Assembly (NCBI GenBank): GCA_047967505.1
Contig: CM106540.1
DNA from: Dipteris shenzhenensis
Lineage: Eukaryota; Polypodiophyta; Polypodiopsida; Gleicheniales
DNA length: 64,000 bases
Direction: 5' to 3' (one strand)
A model generated the notes under the pieces. The model did no database searches. It was not told the DNA's origin and saw nothing but the letters and a program-made list of their open reading frames with translations. Of the stretch, positions 1 through 9,861 are shown one piece after another. A program made the translations under genes and the position numbers. How positions within the stretch are numbered: the stretch's first letter is position 1; each line of letters starts with the position of its first letter.

Positions 1-290
1 TCCGCATCAAATCGCCCATGACGAGAGCTGCGATAACGCAGGTTACTTAAGAAGTCTAATAGATCTTGTCGTGCTTTTATCATACGTCTTAGAAGTCTTT
101 CACTGTCTGCTATCTTGAGAGTCTCCTCCCTCTCTGCATGCCTTTGTGCAGCAAATTCCTCTCTCTCCATGTGTGTCAAAGGAGAACCTTGTCGAATTCT
201 AGCCTCTCTCTGTGCTCCTTGGTCAGCAATCCATTGTTTGAGATTGTTAATTCCGAACTCCACGTCTTCGACAATGCCAAGGACATCCAT
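1..290 (-). CDS. Unknown 150-aa charged protein, copy 1 (3' end beyond window)
   Basis: This is the amino-terminal part of the gene that is complete at 11429-11881. The start codon is at 290-288 and the frame runs off the left edge of the window. It differs from copy 2 by a few substitutions. No known domain is recognised. The intact reading frame in both copies and the biased, charged, helical composition suggest a real product, but there is no functional clue. Confidence 0.5.
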   Translation of the reverse strand, partial: MDVLGIVEDVEFGINNLKQWIADQGAQREARIRQGSPLTHMEREEFAAQRHAEREETLKIADSERLLRRMIKARQDLLDFLSNLRYRSSRHGRFDA

Positions 291-329
291 GGGTGGGGAG
301 ATGATAAAGAAAGGGAGATGGACTACGAT

Positions 330-1020
330 GTAAGAAAGAAGAGAGTGTCTGCGGAAGAACTAGGATAGAAGAATACTTGGTTATCAAGATGGATGAAAGA
401 AGACTCTGAGAGTGTTTGCGGAAGGACTAGGATAGAAGAATACAAGAAGAATACAAGTTAATGAGAAGCACTAGGATGCAAGAAAGAAGAGAGTGTCTGC
501 GGAAGAACTAGGATAGAAGAATACTTGGTTATCAGGATGGATGAAAGAAGACTCTAAGAGTGTTTGCGGAAGGACTAGGATAGAAGAATAGAAGAAGAAT
601 ACAAGTTAATGAGAAGCACTAGGATGGATGAAAGAAGAGAGTGTTTGTGGAAGAACTAGGATAGAAGAATACTTGGTTATCAGGATGGATGAAAGAAGAC
701 TCTGAGAGTGTTTGCGGAAGGACTAGGATAGAAGAATACAAGTTACTCAGAAGGACTAGGATGTAAGAAATAAGAGAGTGTTTGTGGAAGGACTAGGATG
801 GAAGAATACAAGTGCACTAAGGCACGATGTGTTCACTACGATAAGGATAAGGGTTGGAATAAAGTGAGTGGCACGATGTGTTCACTATGATAAGGGTTGG
901 AATAAAGCGAGTGGAGATTGAATGCTCTACTTTAAGTGAGTGGAGATGATAAGGATAAGGGTTGGAATAAAGTGAGAGAAGCAATGCGAATGCTCTACTT
1001 TAAGTGAGTGGAGACTGTCC
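330..1020. repeat. Purine-rich tandem minisatellite
   Basis: Imperfect units of about 120 bp repeat here. They are built from the motifs GGAAGAACTAGGATAGAAG, CTTGGTTATCAGGATGGATG and GAGAGTGTTTGCGG. From about 830 they are followed by shorter repeats around GATAAGGATAAGGGTTGG and AGTGAGTGGAGA. The block lies between the 150-aa gene and the 3' end of the C48-module gene. I see no coding potential. The same block recurs at 11920-12610. Confidence 0.8.
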
Positions 1021-1028
1021 AACTGAAT

Positions 1029-1372
1029 AAAATTCTCATCACACAAGGATTTATTTCCAAATAATCACATCATCACACATTCATATCAAAAAATTGTGTC
1101 CATGAAAAAATATATTACAAATATTACATCATCACATATTCATATCAAAATTCTCATCACACAAGGATTTATTTTGAAATAATCACATCATCACACATTC
1201 ATATCATAAAATTGTGTGCATGAAATAAATATATTACAAATATTACATCATCACATATTCATATCAGAATTCTCATCACACAAGGATTTATTTCCAAATA
1301 ATCACATCATCACACATTCATATCATAAAATTGTGTGCATAAAGAAATTATATAAATATCATAATTATGCCA
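1029..1372. repeat. AT-rich ~118-bp tandem repeat, three units
   Basis: Three units each contain ATTCTCATCACACAAGG, AATCACATCATCACACATTC and a variable ATAAAATTGTGTGCATGAA segment. The block lies just downstream of the stop codon of the minus-strand C48-module gene. The equivalent block in copy 2 is at 12620-12950. Confidence 0.8.
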
Positions 1373-1438
1373 CTTAAGTAATAAGTCACAAATTGGTGTA
1401 TAATCAACAAAAACTACAAACACAACATCATACATGCA

Positions 1439-3724
1439 TCACAACTCTTGTGATGCTTCTAGTGGAGACTCTGGCAACTCTTCGGATGCTTCCAATGGAG
1501 GCTGTGGTGCTGTAGATGTACACTCGGTCTCTACTTCTTTTGTAGTATGTAGTGCTTTCGGAGTAGACTCAGTATCCTCTTCCTTAAATGCAAGCGGAGG
1601 TGGTGGCAACTCTTTTGATGCTTCCAGTGGAGGCTGTGGTGCTGTAGGTGTACATTGGGTCTCTACTTCTTCTGTAGTATGCAGTGCTTTCATAGTAGAC
1701 TCAGTCTCCTCTTCCTTAAAGGGAAGCTCTGGTATTGCTTCAGTTGCACGTTGTATTCTAATGGCAGCAATTAGGTTTCGAATGATTTCAGCCCTAAACA
1801 ATTGTATATCCTCCTCTGAATATTTGAGCTCCAAAGAGTCTTCCGATGAGATCTGTGGCTTAAGTGAGAAAATTTCTTTGAAAATCAACATGCAGTTGTA
1901 GGCAACTCTCCACCCACAACTATGCCCATCTTCCTGCTCTACTACTAAACGCTTTTGGAAGTCTACCGAGTCTTTGTACTGTCCTGTTTCTCTGATAGCA
2001 GATACCAACTTCTCAATCGACCTGCTCATCGTGACATATTAAAAAAACTTAGTGTATCTATCACATGATGAGGTACATAATATAGAAGTAACAACACATT
2101 TACATGGTCCATAGTATGAATCCAACCATACATGAGTGGCCATCTAACTATGCCATGAATATAGTTAGCTAGAGTTTCCATGGACATAATGATTAAGTCT
2201 TTCGGACTCAATCAAATACTTAATCTCATGCTTGAATATACAGATCGTTGCAGGATAATAATGGAATGAGCTTATCTTTACAAATTGTTCTGGAGTGAGT
2301 CTTTTGCCCTCCTTTGCTTCCCTTGCGATCTGATTACAAGCATAAGCCCAATGTTGACCATTAATGGGCTGGAATCTGCAATGAAGGAGAAATTCCTTCT
2401 TGACTTCCTTTAGCATATTCTCTCCTTGTGCCTCTTCGCCTTGTTCATGTGGAATATTTTTTAGAGTGTTTTTAAAGAATTGACTGAAGATCTCCTCGAA
2501 ATGTGTAGGCCCTGTAAATGTTATTTGATCTAGAAAACTATTTTTGGTTGGACAAAACATTATTGGGTGCAAGACCACATTACTTGCCACAGGTTTCTTA
2601 CCATCTCTCAAAGCCTCGTATATTTGCATTGCATAGGATATATCAAGGCTTCGGCTATTAGTAAACAGAGCTGCAGCTTCCACGTCTTTGGCATTCACAA
2701 ACCACCTCCTTTGACCCCAGATATATCCCACATCATCATCTGTAACTACTTCATTAAGACGCAGATTAATATTTTTAATTGATGTGAGTTCATCTTGATC
2801 ATCTTCAGCCTCGGATTCTGAGTCTTCTTCATCTTTCTCTTTTTTTGACCGTTTTTCATCCACATTATCTTTCTCTACAGTGGGACGATGTCTTTTCTTA
2901 CTGCTTGGAACCGTGGCTCTTGTAGTACTAGCCTTTTGCATTTGACGTTGTGGTTTGCTAGCAAGAGCTTCTAGCATAACTGCAGTGGATCGACCTTGAT
3001 CTTCTTCAATTTTTGCTAATTCCCGTGCACTCAAGGCTTGTTTTTCATCATCCTTAGTTACATCCACCATTTCTGGCTCTAGAAGTTTGCGCTCATGTTC
3101 TACAAGTTTGTGACAGTGTGCCTGTTCTTCTTGTCCCTGCATTGAAGTCTGAGCTTTTTGATCTCCTTCATGTGATGATTCTTGCATATGGAGAGCATAT
3201 TCTGCATCCTGAAAGTATTCAAACATTATCTTTGCATGCATCCTTTTTGCCACCACACTAGGAAATTGCTCCCAAGTATATGAAAGAGTCTCCAATGCCC
3301 TTTGCAGCTCTGGAAACTTTGATGGTTGAGGAGGAGGCATCACAAAGGTCTTTGCGTCTCTCCTTGACACAATAAAATGCATACCGCCAACTTCAGGATC
3401 TGAACTCTTTGTTAAAATATCCACAAAGGTGTCTTTTCGCTGAATTATTATGCCTACTACAAGGCTTGAAGTCATATCTTTTTTGAAGAAAGTAGCATCC
3501 CATGGATCTTCAACACCATTGAACTCCCTTTTTGACATAAGTAGAAAGAGTCTCTTTTCCTTTTGATGAAGAAACCAAGCTCTTCTACCCATGTGATATC
3601 GAGTCCACCTACCAAAGCCATTGGGGCTATATTCCTTTCCTTTGAAATTCAAAGTGACATCAGAAACCCATTCTCTGATCTCAGAGTCATCTAGCATAGC
3701 CATCACATTAGCTGATTGCTCCAT
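1439..3724 (-). pseudogene. C48-module gene, copy 1, internally deleted
   Basis: This is the counterpart of the 13030-20233 gene. The first exon starts with ATG at 3724-3722, just after a plausible acceptor (TTCTTGTAG), and is open to the deletion edge at about 2175. It includes the stretch where copy 2 has a frameshift, so the N-terminus is intact here. The second half of exon 1, exons 2-11 and hence most of three C48 modules are missing. The last exon survives at 2021-1439 and keeps the Gln and Cys of module 3 (VEQEDGHSCGW) and a tail with a duplicated ~40-residue Pro/Glu-rich unit. The exon-1 frame stops a few codons after the junction. No functional peptidase can be made. Confidence 0.85.
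2100..2174. other. Filler DNA at a 5-kb deletion junction
   Basis: About 75 bp with no counterpart at the equivalent place in copy 2 lie between sequence matching copy 2 up to about 13679 and sequence matching it again from 18685. This is the pattern expected from end joining with templated or captured filler. I did not find the donor of the filler in the window. Confidence 0.75.
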
Positions 3725-4369
3725 AATCCTACAAGAAAAGATAATGAAGAATTTAGATACATACAAGTTAAGTACAATATACAACCCTTGATACAATAAA
3801 TGTGGAAAATAGCCCAAAAGGCTTTACAAGGCTTAAATATTTGTACAAATGTAAAAGAATTAGCCAATAAAGCTTTACAAGTAATATAAAATGTCGTCTA
3901 GTGATAAAGCTTCAATCTTCGTGAAGATTCATGTAATCTGTCCATCCATTGATATCTGAGCACTGATACCCAACTGGTGCAATGTATCCACTAAAAACTG
4001 TTCCACTGATATCCACTTATGCAGTCCACATGATATCCACTTATGCATCCCACTGATACTCGTTAATTAGTGAATGGTCGGGATGGTCGGGTTTATTACA
4101 AGGTGCTTCATATGACAATAAATGTAAAAAATAGCATAAAAGGCTTTACAAGGATTTTTATGACGTTAAATGAGCTTAAATATTTATACAAATGCAATAA
4201 AAATAACCAATAATCATCAAGCTCCAATATGTCCCATGACATGTAATCTGTCCACTGATATATGCAATCTGTCCACTGATATCTGCTCATGCAATCTATC
4301 CACTGATATCTGCTCATGCAATCTGCCCACTGATAAACTTCTTGGTAAATGGTAAAAGGTCTTATTTAA
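3725..4369. other. Upstream region of copy-1 C48-module gene, short repeats only
   Basis: No gene is seen. The region holds repeated CAAAAGGCTTTACAAGG-type segments and three or four copies of TCCACTGATATCTGCTCATG at about 4245-4335. It presumably contains a 5' UTR exon, an intron and the promoter of the minus-strand gene, but I cannot place a TATA box or start site with confidence. Copy 2 (20234-20920) carries one extra ~60-bp duplicated segment. Confidence 0.5.
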
Positions 4370-4630
4370 TAGCATGTTATGAGTGTTAAACCGCATGTGA
4401 GCGAAGGGACTGACAACGATTAGGAACTAGTTAGAAAAATTTGAGCATGGCTTCGATTGGCAACTTGGAGAATTGTCTCTCCTCTAAGGCAATCTAATCT
4501 ATGCTAAACTATGCTAAACCAACCGTCGAAGCGAGAAAAGCAATAAATAATTTCTTTTTTTGTGTTCATTTTAATGTGCTGGGGTTTAAGAGGCTTAAAT
4601 ATGCAAAAGAAGGGGTTGTGATGTAGAGGC
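4370..4630 (+). repeat. Unclassified interspersed repeat (R1), copy 1
   Basis: By eye this stretch aligns with the reverse complement of 49433-49667 over about 240 bp. Shared blocks include CATGGCTT-GATTGGCAACTTGG, CTAAACCAACCGTCGA and GATGTAGAGGC in the same order. A third copy is at 20920-21190. No open frame is conserved between the copies, so it is probably a non-coding transposon or LTR fragment. The family is not recognised. Confidence 0.6.
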
Positions 4631-4809
4631 TAAACCTGCATGTGATATAAATAAAGAAAAAGTATCTAAAGAAAAGTTAACATTTTTCAATTTAAAAGAT
4701 GAATATATATAAAAACATTATCTCACCTTCAAAACAAACCATAAATTCACTCTTTTATAATTTTTTAAAAGTATAATATAAAAGATGTAAATATATAAAA
4801 CTCTCTTTA

Positions 4810-4810
<1 letters not shown>

Positions 4811-4848
<38 letters not shown>

Positions 4849-5314
4849 CCTAAATCTCTTTGCAGCCATAGTCAAGACACCTCATTCTCTCTCTTAATCT
4901 CTCTCTCTCTCTCTATAACTCTTAAGTATTTTTCATTCCTCTCTCTCTCTCCCTCTCTCTCCCTCTCTCTCTTTCTCTCTCCCTCTCTCTCTTTCTCTCT
5001 CTCTCCCTCTCTCTCCCTACTCTCTCCTCCCTCAAGCAGCCACGGTCCCCAAGAGACCCGCTTCTCTCTCTTAATCTCTCTCCCCCTCTCTCCTCTCTCT
5101 TTCTTTCCCTCCCTACTCTTCTCTCTCATTTAAAAATATAATATAAAAGATGTAAATATATAAAACTCTCTTTACTTTCTCTCTCTCTCTCTCTCTCCTC
5201 CTAAATCTCCTTGTAGCCATAGTCAAGACACCTCATTCTCTCTCTATTTTTCTCTCTATCCTCATCCCACTTATTCTCTCTCTCCCTCTCCCTCCCTCTA
5301 GCACAGAAGTTTCA

Positions 5315-5379
<65 letters not shown>

Positions 5380-5815
5380 TCTCTCTCCCTAAGTCTCCCT
5401 CTTCTCTTCTCTCTCTCTCTCTCTTTTCCTCTCTCCTCTCGCCACGTTTCATTCCCATAAACATCTCTCTCTCTCTCTCCCTCTCTCTCTTTCTCTCTCT
5501 CCCTCTCTCTCTTTCTCTCTCCCTCTCTCTCCCTACTCTCTCCCTCCCTCAAGTAGCCACGGCCCTAAGAGACCCGCTTCTCTCTCTTAATCTCTCTCCC
5601 CCTCTCTCCTCTCTCTTTACCTGCTTCTCTCTCTTAATCTCTCTCTGCCTCTCTCCTCTCTCTTTCTTTCCCTCCCTACTCTTCTCTCTCATTTAAGGAG
5701 CCCCTCTTCTCTGTGTGAATCTCTCTCTCTCTCTCCCTCTCTCCCTCTCCTCTCTCATTTTAAGGAGCCCCTCTTCTCTCTCTTAATTTCTCTCTTTCCC
5801 TCCCTCCTATTCTCC
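4811..5815. repeat. Polypyrimidine (CT)n microsatellite block
   Basis: Almost 1 kb of CTCTCTCC-type sequence on the + strand is interrupted by short spacers such as AGCCACGG and AAGAGACCCGCTTC. Open frames of Arg/Glu repeats on the minus strand are artefacts of the dinucleotide repeat. Together with the C-rich block that follows, it makes most of 4.8-9.2 kb purine-poor on the + strand. Confidence 0.9.
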
Positions 5816-6287
5816 CATTTCCTCAAATTTACAAACTCAAATATAAATAAAAAACTAATTAAAATAGAACTCAAAAACTCAAATAAGAAACTAATTTAAA
5901 AAGAATTGTAATGCCTTCTAAAAGACCACCCTCCTCAAAAACTTTAAGAATAAACTAATTGAAAAAGAATTATAAGTAAAGAAAAAGAATTACAATACGA
6001 ATTTTAAGAAATAGAACTCAAAAACCTTAACAAGAAACTAATTGAAAAGAATTGTAAGTAAAGAAATAGAATTACAAGACGAATAAAAAAGAATGCAAGT
6101 ACCTGGAAAAAGTGAAAAAAGTAAGGCTCGGCTTATCCTTTCTCTTCCGCTCTTGGTTGCTTCAATGAAATGAGGAGAGAGTTAAAACTAGTCCACTCCT
6201 ACGCATAAATTTGAATTTTCAAAAAAGAGAGGGAAATTTGAATTCAAATTTGTGTTCAACATTCTTCTTATACTTTCTTCTCATACG

Positions 6288-6533
6288 CTCGGGGGGGTCA
6301 CTCATCATATGTAACCCTATCACGTGAGTTCAACAGAAGGATATTTTTTATTTCTAAAATTTACAGAAATAAATATACATAAGGGACTATTTAAAATAGT
6401 TTTCAAAAAAATTTACAGATTTGTATAGAAAAGGGGTACATTTTATTAATGAAAAATTTACAGATAAGGGATTTTAGAAATATGCCTTGAACGCACGTGG
6501 TATAGAGGGTTTATACATAGTGACCCCCCCGAG
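6288..6533. mobile_element. 246-bp MITE, hAT-like by target-site duplication
   Basis: The termini are inverted repeats starting CTCGGGGGGGTCACT, with partial similarity reaching further inward. The element is flanked by the 8-bp direct repeat CTCATACG (6280-6287 and 6534-6541). Copy 2 of the segment has the uninterrupted site with a single CTCATACG at about 22857, so the insertion boundaries are exact. The interior is AT-rich and non-coding. An 8-bp target duplication fits the hAT superfamily; the family assignment is inference. A related fragment lies at 41935-42045. Confidence 0.9.
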
Positions 6534-6715
6534 CTCATACGTTCCTTTTGAATTCAAATTTATGTTCAACATTCTTCTTGATACTTTCTTCAACATTCTT
6601 CTCGATTCTCGTAAGTCCTTTTCATTCTCGTAAGTCCTTTTCATTCTTCTCATAAGTCCTTTTCATTCTTCTCGTAAGTCAAATCTTATTTTTCATTCTT
6701 GCTCGTGATAGTAAG

Positions 6716-9230
6716 TCAAATCCTCCTCTCCCATCTCTCTCCTTCTGCTCCCTCCTCTCCTCTCCCTCTCTCTCTCTCCTTTCTCTCCTTCCTCTCCTCT
6801 CCTTCCCTCCATCCATCCCTCAACCCAATCCTCTCCTCCAACCTCCTTCCCTCCCCTCCCTCCGCCGCCAAAACTCCTCCCTCGACCCCTCCCTTCCCCC
6901 TCGCCCCCCCTCCTTCCCCCAAAATCCCCCTCCCCCTCCCCCCTCCCCCTCCCCTCCCGCTACCCTTCCCCCTCTCCCGTCGCCTAACCTCTTCCTCCCC
7001 TACCCCTTTTTATCCCTACCCCTTTTAACCTTCCCCCCTTTCCCCACCCCCCTTGGCGACCCCCCCAACCCTTCCACCCTCTTCCCCACTCTCCCTTTGG
7101 CCCCCTCTCAACCCTCCCTCCCTCCTTGGCGACACCCCCCCTTCACCCGGGCTGGCGGCCGTGGCCGCCACCCCCCCCCCTCTCTCAATCCCCCCCTCCT
7201 TCACTCTTTCCCACCCCCCCCTCTCACCCATCCCCCCCCCTCTTCACCCTCCCTCCTCTCACCCATCTCCCCCCTCCTCTCACCCATCCCCCCCCTCTTC
7301 ACTCTCCCTGTGTTGGCGGCCGCGGCCGCCAGCCCCCCCTCCTCTCACCTAGCCCCCTGCCCCCTCTTCACTCTCCCTCCTCTCACCCATCTCCCCTTCT
7401 CCTCTCACCCATCCCCCCCCTCTTCACTCTCCCTGGGCTGGCGGCTGCGGCCGCCAGCCCCCGCCCCCTCCTCTCACCCATTTCCCCGCCCCCTCTTTAC
7501 CCAACCCCCCCTTCGCAACCCCTCCCCCCCCTCCCCCCCTCAGCCGCTCCCGCACCCTCCCCCCCCCCTTCGCAACCCCTCCCCTCCCTAGGCTGGCGGC
7601 CGCGGACGCCAGCCCCCCCCTCCTCTCACCCAGCCCCCCCCCTCTTTACCCTCCCCCCCTTCGCAACCCTGGGCTGGCGGCCGTGGTCGCCAGCCCCCCC
7701 CTCTTTACGCCCCCTCCCCCCCTCAGCCGCTCCCCACCCTCCCCCCCCCTTCGCAACCCCTCCCCCTCCCTAGGCTGGCGGCCGCGGCCGCCAGCCCCCC
7801 CGCCCCTCCCCCCCCTTCGCAACCCTGGGCTGGCGGCCGCGGCCGCCAGCCCCCCCCCTCCTCTTATTCGCAACCCCCCCCCCAACCCCCCCTTCGCAAC
7901 CCCTCCCCCTCCCTAGGCTGGCGGTCGCGGCCGCCAGCCCCCCCCCTTCTTCACCCTCCCCCCCCCTCAGCCGCTCCCCCACCCTTCGCAACCCCTCCCC
8001 CTCCCTAGGCTGGCGGCCGCGGCCGCCAGCCCCCCCCTCTCCTCTCACCCAGCCCCCCCTCCGCAACCCCTCCCTGGGGCTGGCGCCCGCGGTCGCCAGC
8101 CCCCCCCCCTCCTCTCACCCATCCCCCCCCTCTTCACCCTCCCTGGGCTAGTGGCCGCAGCCGCCAGCCCCCCCCCTCCTCTCACCCAGCCCCCCCCTCT
8201 TCACCCTCCCCCCCCCCCTTCGCAACCCACCCATCCCCCCCCCTTCACCCTCCCTGGCTGGCGGCCGCGGCCGCCAGCCCCCCCCCCCTCCTCTCACCCA
8301 GCCCCCCTCTCCTCTCACCCCAGCCCCTTCGCAACCCACCCAGCCCCCTCTCCTCTCTCCCTGGGCTGGCGGCCGTGGCCGCCAGCCTCCCCCCCTCCTC
8401 TCACCCAGCCCCCCCCTCTTCACCCTCCCCCCCCCCCCCTTCGCAACCCACCCATCCCCCCCCCTTCACCCTCCCTGGCTGGCAGCCGCGGCCGCCAGCC
8501 CCCCCTCTCACCCGGCCCCCCCCCCTCTCCTCTCACCCAGCCCCCTCTCCTCTCTCCCTGGGCTGGCGGCCGTGGCCGCCAGCCCCCCCCTCCTCTCACC
8601 CAGCCCCCCCCTCTTCACCCTCCCCCCCCCCTTCGCAACCCACCCATCCCCCCCCCCCTTCACCCTCCCTGGCTGGCGGCCGCGGCCGCCAGCCCCCCCC
8701 CCTCTCATCCAGCCCCCCCCTCTTCACCCTCCCCCCCCCCTTCGCAACCCCTCCCCCTCCCTGGGCTGGCGGCCGCGGCCGCCAGCCCCCCCATCTTCAC
8801 CCTCCCCCCCTCCCCCCCTCAGCCGCGCCCCCCCCCTCCCCCTCTCAGCCGCTCCCCCCTCCTCTCAGCCGCTCCCCCACCTCTTCACCCTCACCCCCCC
8901 TCCCCCCCCTTAGTCGCTCCCCCACCCTCCCGGGCTGGCGGCCGCGGCTGCCAGCCCCCCTCTTCACCCTCCCCCCCCTCCCCCCCTCAGCCGCGCCCCC
9001 CCCTCCCCCTCTCAGCCGCTCCCCCCTCCTCTCAGCCGCCCTCCCCACCCCCCTCTCAGTCGCCGCGCCAGCCTCCCCTACCACCCCCTTCCCTCCCACC
9101 CACCTCCCTCTTCGCCCCTTCCTCCCCTCCCTTCCTCCTCCCTCCCCTCCCACTCTCTTCCTCCCCTCCCTTCCTCCTCCCTCCCCTCCCTCCCCTCCCC
9201 TGAACCTTTCTCTCTCTAGTTTCTCTCTCT
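6716..9230. repeat. C-rich minisatellite with 20-bp palindromic core
   Basis: After a pyrimidine-rich lead-in, from about 7150 the + strand is runs of 6-13 C separated by CCTCTCACCC and CTTCGCAACC motifs. About every 60-120 bp there is a core, usually CTGGCGGCCGCGGCCGCCAG, which is its own reverse complement and contains two overlapping NotI sites. I count about 18 cores. Many variants differ by CpG to TpG or CpA changes, as expected from methylated-cytosine decay. Long Pro-rich or Gly/Arg-rich open frames here are artefacts of composition. Confidence 0.9.
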
Positions 9231-9237
9231 TCAAATA

Positions 9238-9337
9238 NNNNNNNNNNNNNNNNNNNNNNNNNNNNNNNNNNNNNNNNNNNNNNNNNNNNNNNNNNNNNNN
9301 NNNNNNNNNNNNNNNNNNNNNNNNNNNNNNNNNNNNN
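9238..9337. other. Assembly gap of 100 N
   Basis: Exactly 100 N follow directly on the end of the C-rich minisatellite of copy 1. A round 100 usually denotes a scaffold gap of unknown size, so the true distance to 9338 is unknown. Confidence 0.98.
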
Positions 9338-9528
9338 CTTAGGCCCTAGATATTGTTTAGGTTCATTTGGTGTAACCTGAATCATTTTGTAAATCTCTGC
9401 CCTTTGAGGCCAATGAATAAAAGATATTTTTATGTTCTATTACTGTTCCCATGTTATTATACATGTTATGTGATGCTTTCAGTTTATGCAAGTTCAGTGT
9501 GAATTTGAGTGGTCAAATGATGTTTTTT

Positions 9529-9861
9529 CACTGTGCGGCAGAAGGCAAATGTGTTCGGCATCATGCGAGGAGCCCAAAAATGGCAAAACCTGCTATGGTG
9601 CGTATGGGGCCTGTTTGAGTTGGTCAAACAGGCCCCATATGCGCCACACATTGGCATCGCAGGGAGCCCAAAAATGGCAAAACCCACTATGGCACATATG
9701 GGGCCTGTTTGACTAAGGAGCCCAAAAATGGCAAAACCCGCTATGGCACGTATGGGGTCTGTTTGACTTGGTTAAACATGCCCCATACATGCCATAGTGG
9801 GTTTTGCCATTTTTGGTCTCCCTGCGCGATGCCGAACACATTCGCCTTCTGTCGTGCGGTG
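9529..9861. mobile_element. Fold-back (long inverted repeat) element
   Basis: The left arm starts CACTGTGCGGCAGAAGG and the right arm ends CCTTCTGTCGTGCGGTG. The arms are imperfect reverse complements over about 100 bp and include GTGTTCGGCAT / ATGCCGAACAC and CCCAAAAATGGCAAAACC / GGTTTTGCCATTTTTGG. A second, nested unit of the AAAATGGCAAAACCC...GGGGCCTGTTTGA sequence lies in the middle. It would fold into a long hairpin. It has no coding capacity and the target-site duplication is unclear. Family unknown. Confidence 0.75.

Larger units (their letters stand above)
1..9237. repeat. Segmental duplication, copy 1 (truncated by window edge and by gap)
   Basis: Bases 1-9237 match 11591-25404 almost base for base, with an offset of 11591 at the left end. 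Three large differences are visible. About 5 kb present in copy 2 (roughly 13680-18684) is missing here and replaced by ~75 bp at 2100-2174. A 246-bp MITE at 6288-6533 is absent from copy 2. The microsatellite and C-rich minisatellite differ in repeat number. The copy ends in the same pyrimidine-rich sequence as copy 2 and runs directly into a 100-N gap. It may be a true tandem duplication or an allelic contig placed in tandem during assembly. Confidence 0.95.

Noticed and set aside
4872-5552. Arg/Glu-repeat proteins on the minus strand of the (CT)n block
   Set aside because: A GA dinucleotide repeat reads as Arg-Glu in every phase; length differs between copies with repeat number.
6290-6300. 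GGGGGGG run at 6291 as a stand-alone G-quadruplex
   Set aside because: It is the terminal inverted repeat of the MITE, so the element explains it.
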